A program made the translations under genes and the position numbers. Under the pieces are notes generated by a model that saw only the letters and a list, made by a program, of their open reading frames with translations, had not been told where the DNA came from and searched no databases. This document shows, piece by piece, positions 7,281-15,150 of a stretch of DNA of 15,356 nt (within the stretch, counting starts at the first letter, position 1; each line of letters begins with the position of its first letter). Source of the DNA: JAWXBG01 sp044375415 (GTDB lineage: Bacteria; Bacteroidota; Bacteroidia; Flavobacteriales_D; Sanyastnellaceae); contig JBILMS010000071.1 in NCBI GenBank assembly GCA_044375415.1, forward strand, positions 1-15,356, in the 5' to 3' direction.

Positions 7281-8333
7281 TTAACCTAAAAGGGGTTTTA
7301 GCATGACTTCATTTTCTTTCAACCATGCGAATATATCTTGTACTAAGGTGATTACCGATTTATTTGGTTTCCAACCTGAAATTTCGTATATTCTGCTGTT
7401 ATCCGTAATATAAATGGGCAAATCTGCAGTGCGGTTTTCAAGCACCGCAGTAATGTCGATTTTGTTCCCGGTTACTTGCTCACAGATTTCTGTCAGTTCC
7501 AATAAAGAAGTACTCATTTCATTTCCACCCCCTACATTAAAAGTACTTCCTTGGAAGAGATCAAAATTCGAAATTTGCATTTTGACAAGTGTATAGAGAT
7601 CGTCGATATGTAATACATCGCGAACTTGTTTTCCGCTTCCGTTAAACCCTATGTATTGTAAATTTTGTTTCCAAAAGTGACGAGCCACCCAAAGAGCAAT
7701 TATACCTTGATCCACTTTTCCCATTTGCCATGGACCCGCAATTACACCGCATCGATTAACAATAGCTCTGAGATTATAAAAGGAGATATATTCTTCAATG
7801 AAATATTCGGAGCAGAGTTTACTTGTCCCATAAAATGATCGCGAACCATTGACAGGAAAGGATTCGGAGATCCCGTTTACATATCGCTCATCTGTCCAAT
7901 GCAATCTTGTCGGTCCTTCTTCGTATGGAATGGCATTTAACGTTTCAATCGGATAAACACGACTTGTGGACAGGAAGATCAAAGCTGCCTTGTATTTAAC
8001 AGCAAGGTGCAGACAATGCAAAGTGCCATTCAAATTGGTATCTATCACATAGTCCGGAGATCCGTCTATTCCCGAAAGAACGGACGGTTCGGCGGCAGCA
8101 TCAATCAGCAAATCAAAAGGGCCAACCGATTCTAGTTGGTCGCGAAATCGCACATCCCCTTTAACGAATTGAATTCCTGCTTTTTCGAGTCTGGGGACAT
8201 TTAGCTCTGATCCTTTACGACTTAAATTATCGAATGCGATGATTTTTGCTTGGGGAAAATCAAGCCTCATTTTCAAAGCCAAATTTGAGCCTACAAATCC
8301 ACAACCCCCCGTTATGAGTATACTTTGAAACAT
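7281..8333 (-). CDS. Extended SDR sugar-nucleotide epimerase, CDP-paratose 2-epimerase-like, canonical active site
   Basis: This 350-residue extended SDR is the first gene of the minus-strand operon. It has the NAD-binding TGGCGFVG (8-15), LSTSRVYP (121-128) supplying the active-site Ser/Thr, and a full YGTSK (Tyr168, Lys172). NRCGVIAGPWQMGKVDQGII (193-212), GKQVRDVLHIDDL (234-246) and FNVGGG (265-270) match the CDP-tyvelose/paratose epimerase group. It shares the GKQVRD...H..DL and GGG blocks and the spacing with the next gene, so the two look like an ancient duplication. The likely reaction is NAD-dependent epimerisation of a nucleotide sugar, possibly at C2. The paired arrangement suggests sequential steps or a mixed oligomer, which is inference. 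The ATG at 8333-8331 is the first in frame; upstream lies a 90-base divergent intergenic region. Confidence 0.85.
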   Translation of the reverse strand: MFQSILITGGCGFVGSNLALKMRLDFPQAKIIAFDNLSRKGSELNVPRLEKAGIQFVKGDVRFRDQLESVGPFDLLIDAAAEPSVLSGIDGSPDYVIDTNLNGTLHCLHLAVKYKAALIFLSTSRVYPIETLNAIPYEEGPTRLHWTDERYVNGISESFPVNGSRSFYGTSKLCSEYFIEEYISFYNLRAIVNRCGVIAGPWQMGKVDQGIIALWVARHFWKQNLQYIGFNGSGKQVRDVLHIDDLYTLVKMQISNFDLFQGSTFNVGGGNEMSTSLLELTEICEQVTGNKIDITAVLENRTADLPIYITDNSRIYEISGWKPNKSVITLVQDIFAWLKENEVMLKPLLG

Positions 8334-8407
8334 AGGGTCGAAAGGTATACGAAAAACATCAATAAAGACTCAGAAGGGTTGTACGCCTCTCAACACCTAC
8401 TTGGTTT

Positions 8408-8415
8408 TATATTTG
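8408..8415 (+). promoter_or_regulatory. TAnnTTTG match upstream of the two-helix membrane protein gene
   Basis: TATATTTG matches the -7 consensus exactly in the divergent intergenic region. The ATG at 8424 lies only 8 bases downstream, which would give an almost leaderless mRNA, and the nearest upstream TTG (8379-8381) is too far for a normal -33 element. It may be a promoter or a chance match in T-rich DNA. Confidence 0.25.
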
Positions 8416-8423
8416 TTTGTTCT

Positions 8424-8951
8424 ATGAGCCAACCAAATCCCTACATAAAACTCGGAGCCTCATTCGAGTTTTTTTTTACAGGTTTTTTTCTACTGTTGGT
8501 GGTACTGGTATTGACCATAGTTATTCACCCCATTTTTGGCATATTATTCATACCCGCAATTTCATTGATGCGCAGTAGCAAAGGTGTAGAATTTGATGTT
8601 CAGGCATATAAGGCAAAACTGTACTACAATTTTTTAGGGATTCGAATGGGGGAGTGGATTTCCTATATGCCAAACGACGAGTTGTGGCTTCACAAATCAA
8701 GTTATTTTGAGCGTGAAACTCTCAGGACATCTAGGTTTCAAACGGGAGGAAATCGTTCCTATTACTTCGATGTTTATCTCATTCGACAGAACGGAGATAA
8801 TGTTGAGCTTAGATCCTTCACGTCTTACATAGAAGCATACGAATTTTTGGTGAACTGGTCGCAGAAATTAGGCCTCAAAGGGGTAGACCATTTTGGACCT
8901 GAATTGATAGAAAGCATAGAGCGAAATAAAAGCGGTAGAAGACGTCGGTGA
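8424..8951 (+). CDS. Small two-helix membrane protein of unknown function
   Basis: From the ATG at 8424 the protein has 175 residues. An in-frame ATG at 8325 would add 33 residues and overlap the start of the divergent epimerase gene by 9 bases. The added part is polar and lacks family-like features, so the shorter start is preferred, though no ribosome-binding site decides it. Residues about 14-50 form a long hydrophobic stretch, probably a hairpin of two helices broken near IHPIFG. The remaining 120 residues look like an alternating beta-rich cytoplasmic domain (EFDVQAYKAKLYYNF, YYFDVYLIRQNG, VELRSF) and end in a strongly basic tail (SGRRRR). The layout recalls small membrane proteins with a PH-like domain, but I cannot name a family. 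It is divergent from the sugar operon, and no functional link is shown. Confidence 0.65.
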   Translation: MSQPNPYIKLGASFEFFFTGFFLLLVVLVLTIVIHPIFGILFIPAISLMRSSKGVEFDVQAYKAKLYYNFLGIRMGEWISYMPNDELWLHKSSYFERETLRTSRFQTGGNRSYYFDVYLIRQNGDNVELRSFTSYIEAYEFLVNWSQKLGLKGVDHFGPELIESIERNKSGRRRR

Positions 8952-8970
8952 ATCGTTTCTTTTGAACGAT
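8952..8970. terminator. Weak hairpin between convergent genes
   Basis: ATCGTT and AACGAT form a 6-bp inverted repeat with a 7-base loop, directly after the stop codon of the membrane-protein gene and before the convergent secreted-protein gene ends. The stem is short and AT-rich and there is no clear T run, so it is only a possible bidirectional terminator. Confidence 0.25.
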
Positions 8971-9008
8971 AATCTGTTATTGCCTAAAACGTCTTTCTCC
9001 TCTTGACT

Positions 9009-10472
9009 TTATTCCTTTTTCAATAATGGAAGTTTAACGACCTTGTCTCCCATTACAATTTGCAACATATATACTCCGTCAGAAAGGTCCTCCATGTTTA
9101 AATTCAGGTTATCGGTATTACTAAAATATGCGGCATCACGGAGTGTTCGCCCTTGCATATCGAATAGGGTATAATACCCATTCACCTTTTTACCGTTAGC
9201 AAATTGGATTTGGGTATTGTCTTGAAAGGGATTCGGAAAGACAGCCGCCTCTATGACGTTGGATTGCTCGGGCACATTATTCAGAATGTCTATCGACCGA
9301 TATATCACGGCGTCACCCCCGTTGTCGGAATATACGAGATGGAAAAGAGACCCACCCGCAGATGCCAGATGCGGTCGTTGCTGATGGCCGGACTCATCAG
9401 AAGTAAGGAGCATATACTCTTGCACAGTAAATCCTCCTGCCGTCCAAGTCATAGCAATATCTTTTTGACCGGAGTCATTTACCTCCCAAGCTACAAGCCC
9501 CCAGAACTCTTCAGCCGCAAGAGTCGGATAATTCTGCACTTCCGTTTCTTGCGTATCGTGCATGGCTATGATCGGTGAATCATCTCCCGATCCGAATCCG
9601 TGGGAGCTATAATATACTCTGTTATCCCCCGTCGCATCACTCATCCATACACTTTGAATACCGTTGGCATCCACCATAGCATTGGGCCCCGAAGCCGGAC
9701 AGGCATTCAGTTCCCAATTCAGCGGATCCAGATCAATAAATATGTCGAAAGTCGCTCCTCCGTCTTGAGAAACGGCAGCACGAATATCGCGGAGATTATC
9801 ATCGTTGTTTCGATATACAACTGACACATAATTTTCATGTATTAGCAATTCTGCCGGACAGCAATCACATACATTGACGGCCAACGAAGATGTTGCTGAA
9901 ACCGCAGGAGTAAAACTTTGCCCTTCATTCTCCGATTTTGTTACCACCCATTCCGTAGCCATTGTATCAGAGTATTCATACATGTATGCAACATGCACGG
10001 TTCCGTCACTTCCAACAGCTACATCCGGCATACGTACTGAAGGATAATCGGAATCGCTCACAAGCATAGGACTTCCCCAACTCATACCGCCATTGGACGA
10101 ATGCACCAGAAATATGTCTCCACTGCTTTCAGGAAGTTCTTTATAAACCACGTAAACATCGTTACCGGAAATAGCGATATCCGGACCATACCAATCATAT
10201 ACAGCTGCATTGCTTTCATCCGGATTTAATTGCACGGGCTCCATAAAACTATCGCCCATCAAATGGGTTGCATATATATGATGTGAGACTAAATCCGACC
10301 AAACGATCACAGGATTGTTATTTTGATCAGCTACAACTCTAGGCCTTAGATTGCCATAAGTCGCTTGATCGGCAACAACCTGCGGCTCACTCACAACAAC
10401 CTGCGAATGCGCTCTGTTTGGGGCAAAAAATGGTATCGCTAAACAAAATAGGACAGGAAAGATAGTTTTCAT
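9009..10472 (-). CDS. Secreted sialidase-fold (BNR repeat) protein with T9SS sorting domain and CxCC motif
   Basis: This 487-residue exported protein has a signal peptide (about 1-23, ending AHS). It continues with a beta-propeller carrying Asp-box-like repeats at SSNGGMSWG (125-133), SENEGQSF (180-187) and SQDGGATF (235-242). A type A T9SS C-terminal sorting domain covers about 405-487 (VFPNPFQDNTQIQF, YTLFDMQGRTL, LSDGVYMLQI), so it is probably secreted or anchored to the cell surface. It also has VCDCCPAEL (Cys202, 204, 205), then YRNNDDNLRDIR and NACPASGP (Cys258). As I recall, this CxCC...YR...RDI...CPxxGP set recurs in sialidase-like proteins, where it may bind a metal or form disulfides. 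I see no proof of the arginine triad, so sialidase activity is doubtful; binding or another hydrolytic role is equally possible. It is a single-gene unit, convergent with the membrane-protein gene. Confidence 0.85.
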   Translation of the reverse strand: MKTIFPVLFCLAIPFFAPNRAHSQVVVSEPQVVADQATYGNLRPRVVADQNNNPVIVWSDLVSHHIYATHLMGDSFMEPVQLNPDESNAAVYDWYGPDIAISGNDVYVVYKELPESSGDIFLVHSSNGGMSWGSPMLVSDSDYPSVRMPDVAVGSDGTVHVAYMYEYSDTMATEWVVTKSENEGQSFTPAVSATSSLAVNVCDCCPAELLIHENYVSVVYRNNDDNLRDIRAAVSQDGGATFDIFIDLDPLNWELNACPASGPNAMVDANGIQSVWMSDATGDNRVYYSSHGFGSGDDSPIIAMHDTQETEVQNYPTLAAEEFWGLVAWEVNDSGQKDIAMTWTAGGFTVQEYMLLTSDESGHQQRPHLASAGGSLFHLVYSDNGGDAVIYRSIDILNNVPEQSNVIEAAVFPNPFQDNTQIQFANGKKVNGYYTLFDMQGRTLRDAAYFSNTDNLNLNMEDLSDGVYMLQIVMGDKVVKLPLLKKE

Positions 10473-10560
10473 CTAATTTTTTTATGAATTGAAGGTATCG
10501 AGATTCTAGAACAATCAGATATTATTTGAGGGGTTCCCTTTAATGTGTTTGTTTCCAATT

Positions 10561-10581
10561 TATATTGTGGTATGCAATATA
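10561..10581. repeat. Inverted repeat upstream of recX (possible operator)
   Basis: TATATTG (10561-10567) and CAATATA (10575-10581) form a perfect 7-bp inverted repeat around a 7-base spacer, 56 bases before the recX start and between divergent genes. TACGTTTT, one mismatch from TAnnTTTG, overlaps its right arm (10580-10587). It could be a binding site for a dimeric regulator, but AT-rich repeats of this size also arise by chance. Confidence 0.3.
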
Positions 10582-10637
10582 CGTTTTGGTATTGATAAAT
10601 AGGGGATCAACTTCAATTAAATGATGAGAATTGCGGA

Positions 10638-11156
10638 ATGAAACTCCGACATTTGCATTTTACAGGTTCCCTTGAGGATAAGTTCAAATTGCCGGCACAA
10701 AAGAAATATTCCAAACAAGAGGCTCTACACCGTTTAAAAATCGATTGCGATAAACGGGAGCGGACGCATTGGGATGTGCGCGAAAAGTTGATTAAATGGG
10801 GCGTTTCCACTAAAGACCGAGAGGACGTCATCGCTACTCTCATTTCCGAGAATTTCTTGAACGAGGAACGATATGCTAGTGCTTTTGCCAACGATAAATC
10901 CAGGTTTTATGGCTGGGGACCTAAAAAAATCAGTTCCATGCTCAAACTCAAAGGCATTTCGGAGCGCAATATCTCAGTAGCCCTAAATCAGTTGGATAGC
11001 GCATCAACACAGACGTTGATGAGGGAGATTTTCGAAAAACAATCGAAGAAATGGTCGAAGTTGCCCCCCTATCAATTCCGCATGAAGATGGCCCGTCACC
11101 TCATTGGCAAGGGCTACGACCCGGCGGAGGTCTGGAGTCTCTTGAATAATGATTGA
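10638..11156 (+). CDS. recX: Regulatory protein RecX
   Basis: RecX binds RecA filaments and limits their growth and activity. This 172-residue protein is all helical and fits the family's tandem three-helix repeats. Recognisable segments are KKYSKQEALHRLKIDCDKRERTHWDVREKL in residues 22-51 (quoted here only as the region start KKYSKQEAL and the end WDVREKL), ISENFLNEERYASAFANDK (69-87), and the GWGPKKISSMLKLKGIS block (92-108), where GxGPxxIxxxLxxKGIS is the strongest RecX signature. The start at 10638 is the only sensible ATG; an ATG at 10621 stops after six codons. recA is not adjacent. The gene faces away from the secreted-protein gene, and prfB begins 71 bases after its stop codon. Confidence 0.9.
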   Translation: MKLRHLHFTGSLEDKFKLPAQKKYSKQEALHRLKIDCDKRERTHWDVREKLIKWGVSTKDREDVIATLISENFLNEERYASAFANDKSRFYGWGPKKISSMLKLKGISERNISVALNQLDSASTQTLMREIFEKQSKKWSKLPPYQFRMKMARHLIGKGYDPAEVWSLLNND

Positions 11157-11227
11157 TTTACCCCAAATTTCGGTGCGGACGTGCGTACCTTCGCAGCCGG
11201 AAATTTTGAGCAAATAACACAATCAGC

Positions 11228-12329
11228 ATGGTAACATCCGATCAGATCATTGAGCTGAAAAAGCGCCTGGCTGCGCTTAGGGGGTATCTTTGACGTCGAC
11301 AATAAGTTGATACAGATCCGCGAGGACGAAAAACACACCGAAGATCCCGGTTTTTGGGACGATCCAAAAAAGGCGGAACTGATCATGAAACAGATCCGCA
11401 ATAAAAAAATGTGGACCGAAGCTTTTGCTAAGTCCGAAGCTGCCGTGGATGATCTCCAGGTCTTATACGATTTTTTCAAAGAAAGCGCTGCTACCGAAGA
11501 CGAACTCGATGAGCAGTATAAAAAGTCCGAATCCGAACTCGAGGAATTGGAATTCAAGAACATGCTGAGCGCCGAAGAAGATGCGCTGAGTGCTGTTGTA
11601 CAAATCACCAGCGGAGCCGGCGGTACCGAAAGTTGCGATTGGGCAGGAATGCTCATGCGTATGTACCTGATGTGGGGACAAAAAAACGGGTATACTGTTC
11701 GCGAAATAGATCTTCAACCGGGAGATGTGGCAGGTATCAAACAAGTAACTCTCGAATTTGACGGACAATTTGGATTTGGAATGCTGAAGGGCGAAAATGG
11801 CGTTCACCGACTCGTCCGCATTTCACCATTCGATAGCAATGCACGCCGACATACTTCTTTTGTTTCGGTATATGTATATCCACTAGTTGATGACACCATC
11901 GAAATTGACATCAATCCTTCCGATCTTACTTGGGATACCTTCCGAAGTGGAGGTGCCGGTGGTCAGAACGTAAATAAGGTTGAAACCGGTGTACGCCTCC
12001 GTCACAAACCTACAGGCATTATTATCGACAATACAGAGACACGTTCTCAATTACAAAATAAAGAGAAGGCGATCTTATTATTGAAATCGCGACTCTTTGA
12101 AATGGAACTTGCCAAACGACACGCTGCCCGCAATGCGATTGAAGCAGACAAGAAAAAAATCGAATGGGGTTCGCAAATCCGCAACTACGTAATGCAACCG
12201 TACAAACTTGTAAAAGATGTGCGCACCGGTCAGGAAACTTCCGATGTAGATGGAGTAATGAATGGGGAAATCGGAGATTTTCTCAAGTCATTCCTGATGA
12301 TGACGGGAAGTGCGGCAAATCACGAATAG
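11228..12329 (+). CDS. prfB: Peptide chain release factor 2, with programmed +1 frameshift
   Basis: RF2 ends translation at UGA and UAA codons. The gene starts at ATG 11228 (MVTSDQIIELKK...). After 21 codons the reading frame meets an in-frame TGA (11291-11293), and synthesis continues only by a +1 shift at CTT-T. The following sense codon is GAC (11292-11294), so translation resumes as DVDNKLIQIRED. The complete product has 366 residues, the normal RF2 length. It has the SPF tripeptide that reads the stop codon (199-201) and the GGQ motif that triggers peptide release (244-246, in GGAGGQNVNKVE). A start placed at TTG 11307, downstream of the stop, would drop the first 26 residues and is not needed. 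Low RF2 lets the ribosome pause at UGA and shift, so the gene autoregulates. The product is not a pseudogene. Confidence 0.95.
11279..11294 (+). promoter_or_regulatory. prfB programmed +1 frameshift site
   Basis: AGGGGGTATCTTTGAC holds every known element: a Shine-Dalgarno-like AGGGGG, a 3-base spacer, the slippery CTT codon and a TGA stop followed by C. The preceding CTT codon extends the identity with the E. coli site as I remember it. The ribosome shifts from CTT to TTT and goes on with GAC. Confidence 0.95.
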
Positions 12330-12333
12330 ATAA

Positions 12334-12345
12334 TTGATATATCAA
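12334..12345. repeat. Perfect 12-bp palindrome between prfB and fumC
   Basis: TTGATATATCAA lies in the 47-base gap between the prfB stop and the fumC start, 31 bases before the fumC ATG. The same 12-mer occurs at 4530-4541 inside the membrane-protein gene, and a one-base variant (TTGATGTATCAA) at 14972-14983 inside the rRNA methyltransferase gene. Only this copy is intergenic. It may be an operator or chance. Confidence 0.3.
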
Positions 12346-12376
12346 CAAAAGAAATAACGCAATAAATTCACATATC

Positions 12377-13768
12377 ATGTATCGTATCGAAAAAGACACC
12401 ATGGGTGAAGTTCAAGTACCCGCAGATAAATACTGGGGTGCTCAAACCGAAAGATCTCGTAATAATTTTAAAATAGGTCCTGCAGGTTCCATGCCTTTGG
12501 AAATTGTACAGGCATTTGCAATCCTAAAAAAGGCTGCAGCACACGCCAATTGTGACCTCGGAGTGCTGCCTGTCGAAAAAAGAGATGCCATATCGGCCGT
12601 GTGTGATGAAATATTCGCCGGCAAACTCGACGATCAATTTCCGCTTGTTATTTGGCAAACAGGCTCGGGTACTCAAAGTAACATGAACCTAAATGAGGTT
12701 ATTTCAAATCGTGCACATGTGCTTGCAGGAGGAAAACTCGGCGAAGGTGTGCCTGCTGTTCATCCAAATGATGATGTAAACAAAAGTCAGAGTTCAAACG
12801 ATACATATCCCACCGCATTAAACATTGCTTGTTACCGCATGTTGGTGGAGAAAACTATTCCCGGCGTTGAGCAATTGCGCAAGACACTGCGGTTGAAAGC
12901 TTCCTTGTTTAACAATGTGGTGAAAATCGGAAGAACACATTTGATGGACGCTACTCCTCTGACCCTCGGACAAGAATTTTCCGGATATGTCTCTCAGCTC
13001 GATCATGGATTAAAAGCTATTCAAAATACATTGTGGCATCTTTCGGAACTTGCATTGGGCGGAACAGCCGTGGGCACAGGAATTAATACACCTGCCGGAT
13101 ATTCTGAGTTGGTCGCTCAAAAAATTGCCCAGTTCAGCGGTCTTCCTTTTGTAACGGCTCCGAACAAATTCGAGGCAATGGCTGCTCACGACGCCATAGT
13201 AGGTACGCATGGTGCTTTAAAACAATTGGCAGTATCTCTGAATAAAATCGCCAACGACATACGAATGATGGCCAGTGGTCCCCGCTCGGGTATTGGGGAA
13301 ATTCATATTCCCGAAAACGAACCCGGTAGCAGCATCATGCCCGGAAAAGTAAATCCAACACAATGTGAAGCACTCACCATGGTATGCGCACAAGTAATGG
13401 GCAACGATGTGGCTATTACAATCGGTGGCACACAAGGACATTACGAGCTGAACGTTTTCAAACCTCTTCTAGCATCCAACTTCCTTCAGAGTGCTCGTCT
13501 TCTGGGCGATGCATGCGTATCATTTGATGAACATTGTGCTTCCGGTATCGAGCCAAATCACGTTCGTATCAAAGAACTCGTTGATAAATCATTGATGTTG
13601 GTAACGGCCTTAAATACCAAAATCGGATACTATCGCGCTGCCGAAATTGCGAAAGCTGCTCATAAAAACGGTACCACCCTCAAAGAAGAGGCCTTGCGTT
13701 TGGGTTATGTGAGTGATGAACAATATGACGAGTGGGTTGATCCGAAGCGCATGGTGGGTAGCCTGTAG
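12377..13768 (+). CDS. fumC: Class II fumarate hydratase
   Basis: This enzyme interconverts fumarate and L-malate in the TCA cycle. It belongs to the iron-independent class II of the fumarase/aspartase superfamily. The 463-residue length is normal. Visible marks are TGSGTQSNMNLNEVISNRA (95-113), the THLMDATPLTLGQEFSGY block (187-204) with His188, and the family signature GSSIMPGKVNP (317-327), whose Ser318 sits on the flexible catalytic loop. Aspartase and argininosuccinate lyase share the signature, but the N-terminal MGEVQVPADKYWGAQTERS and the overall match favour fumarase. The 47-base gap after prfB holds a 12-bp palindrome, and the gene is followed 14 bases later by the methyltransferase gene. 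Cotranscription with the latter is likely. Confidence 0.95.
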   Translation: MYRIEKDTMGEVQVPADKYWGAQTERSRNNFKIGPAGSMPLEIVQAFAILKKAAAHANCDLGVLPVEKRDAISAVCDEIFAGKLDDQFPLVIWQTGSGTQSNMNLNEVISNRAHVLAGGKLGEGVPAVHPNDDVNKSQSSNDTYPTALNIACYRMLVEKTIPGVEQLRKTLRLKASLFNNVVKIGRTHLMDATPLTLGQEFSGYVSQLDHGLKAIQNTLWHLSELALGGTAVGTGINTPAGYSELVAQKIAQFSGLPFVTAPNKFEAMAAHDAIVGTHGALKQLAVSLNKIANDIRMMASGPRSGIGEIHIPENEPGSSIMPGKVNPTQCEALTMVCAQVMGNDVAITIGGTQGHYELNVFKPLLASNFLQSARLLGDACVSFDEHCASGIEPNHVRIKELVDKSLMLVTALNTKIGYYRAAEIAKAAHKNGTTLKEEALRLGYVSDEQYDEWVDPKRMVGSL

Positions 13769-13782
13769 CAAAGAGGAAACAC

Positions 13783-15150
13783 ATGCCGACATTACCCAGC
13801 GCATTTATTGAACGCATAAAGCAGCAATTTGGAAAGGAGGCAACCGAATTTCTAAATGCTCTTGAGCGCCCGGCAAAAACGAGTGTGCTGATTAATCTTT
13901 CAAAAACAAGCAACATCTCCCCATTCGATAACGCCTTGGGTATAGCTTGGAATCAATACGGCTATCTACTCCAAGAACGTCCCTCTTTTACCATCGATCC
14001 TCGCATTCATGGTGGGCAGTATTATGTTCAGGAGAGCTCTTCCATGATGATCGGTTTTGTCTTGAGCCAATTATTTGGAGAAAATCGCGATATCCATTGC
14101 ATTGACCTCTGTGCAGCTCCCGGTGGAAAATCGCTAAACGTTTTAAATTATCTCAATGGAAAAGGACTTTTAGTTTCCAACGAAATTAACGCCCTTCGAA
14201 ATAGCATATTACGCGAGACACTGTGCAAATGGGGGCATCTCAACAAAGTAGTAAGCAAACGCAACACGAGTGATTTCAGCGCTCTGAACGGACATTTCGA
14301 TTTTGTTCTCGTGGATGCTCCTTGCAGCGGAGAAGGCATGTTTAGAAAAGATGAATTTGCCATTACGCAATGGAATCAAGCACTCATAAATCAATGTGCC
14401 GATACACAAAAAGTCATCTTGAGTGATGCGTGGGACTTGCTAAGCGAAGGGGGGTTTCTCGCTTTTAGTACCTGCACTTTTGCCCCGGAAGAAAACGAAG
14501 AAAATGCACGTATACTCGCCTCTCTCGATAACTGTGAATCTATAAAAATCGCTGTGCCCGATTCCTGGAATCTCCACGAAATTGAAGCGGGATTTTACGG
14601 CTTGCAATTTTTACCTCACAACGTTCCCGGCGAGGGATTTTTCATTTCTGTTTTTAGAAAAAAATACTCGCCACAAGCCAAATCTGCAAAAGGTAAAACA
14701 CCGTTTTGGAAAAATGCATCCGCCGATCTGCGGCTGCGTTTGAGCGAATGGATGAACCTTTCGGAAAACGAACAGGTGCTCCTCAATGCTAAAAATGAAC
14801 TGGCCGTTGTTTCTGCTCCCTCCGAGAAATCGCGCAACCTACTAGAGCTACTCTTAAAAAATGACTTAGCCACTGAACCCGGATTAATCGTCGCCACACT
14901 CAAAGGCAACGACCTCATTCCGGAACATGGAATGGCTATGAACGCGCTCGTGAAAACTGAAAATAGAATTGTTGATGTATCAACGGATATTGCCTTGTCC
15001 TATTTGAGAAGGGAACTCGTCGATGTAAACACAGAGCTACGCGGATGGATCTTACTCCGTTCGGAAGGAGTAATCTTGGGCTGGGTTAAAAAAATGGACA
15101 ACCGAATCAACAATTACTACCCGACGGAATGGCGTATCCGGAAGGTATGA
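13783..15150 (+). CDS. RsmF-like 16S rRNA m5C methyltransferase (NOL1/NOP2/Sun family)
   Basis: The 455-residue protein uses S-adenosylmethionine to methylate C5 of a cytosine in RNA. It shows YVQESSSMM (81-89), the SAM-binding DLCAAPGGK (108-116), DAPCSGEGMFRKD (178-190) with Cys181, and FSTCTFAPEENEEN (228-241) with Cys231. In this family the Cys of the TC motif attacks the base and the Cys of the PC motif helps release the product. GMFRKD and the extended C-terminal part (about 310-455) resemble RsmF (YebU), which modifies C1407 of 16S rRNA in E. coli. The exact target in this organism is inferred. A GAGGA ribosome-binding site (13773-13777) stands 5 bases before the ATG, which is unusual in this window. 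It is probably cotranscribed with fumC. Confidence 0.9.
   Translation: MPTLPSAFIERIKQQFGKEATEFLNALERPAKTSVLINLSKTSNISPFDNALGIAWNQYGYLLQERPSFTIDPRIHGGQYYVQESSSMMIGFVLSQLFGENRDIHCIDLCAAPGGKSLNVLNYLNGKGLLVSNEINALRNSILRETLCKWGHLNKVVSKRNTSDFSALNGHFDFVLVDAPCSGEGMFRKDEFAITQWNQALINQCADTQKVILSDAWDLLSEGGFLAFSTCTFAPEENEENARILASLDNCESIKIAVPDSWNLHEIEAGFYGLQFLPHNVPGEGFFISVFRKKYSPQAKSAKGKTPFWKNASADLRLRLSEWMNLSENEQVLLNAKNELAVVSAPSEKSRNLLELLLKNDLATEPGLIVATLKGNDLIPEHGMAMNALVKTENRIVDVSTDIALSYLRRELVDVNTELRGWILLRSEGVILGWVKKMDNRINNYYPTEWRIRKV

Noticed and set aside
11157..11293. prfB as a pseudogene because of an in-frame TGA after 21 codons.
   Set aside because: The stop lies exactly in the canonical RF2 frameshift site, and the downstream frame is full length with intact SPF and GGQ motifs.
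11114..11656. A 180-codon minus-strand open frame opposite the start of prfB.
   Set aside because: Its Ser-rich product is what the antisense of Glu/Asp/Lys-rich coiled-coil coding sequence gives; the plus strand holds a clear RF2.
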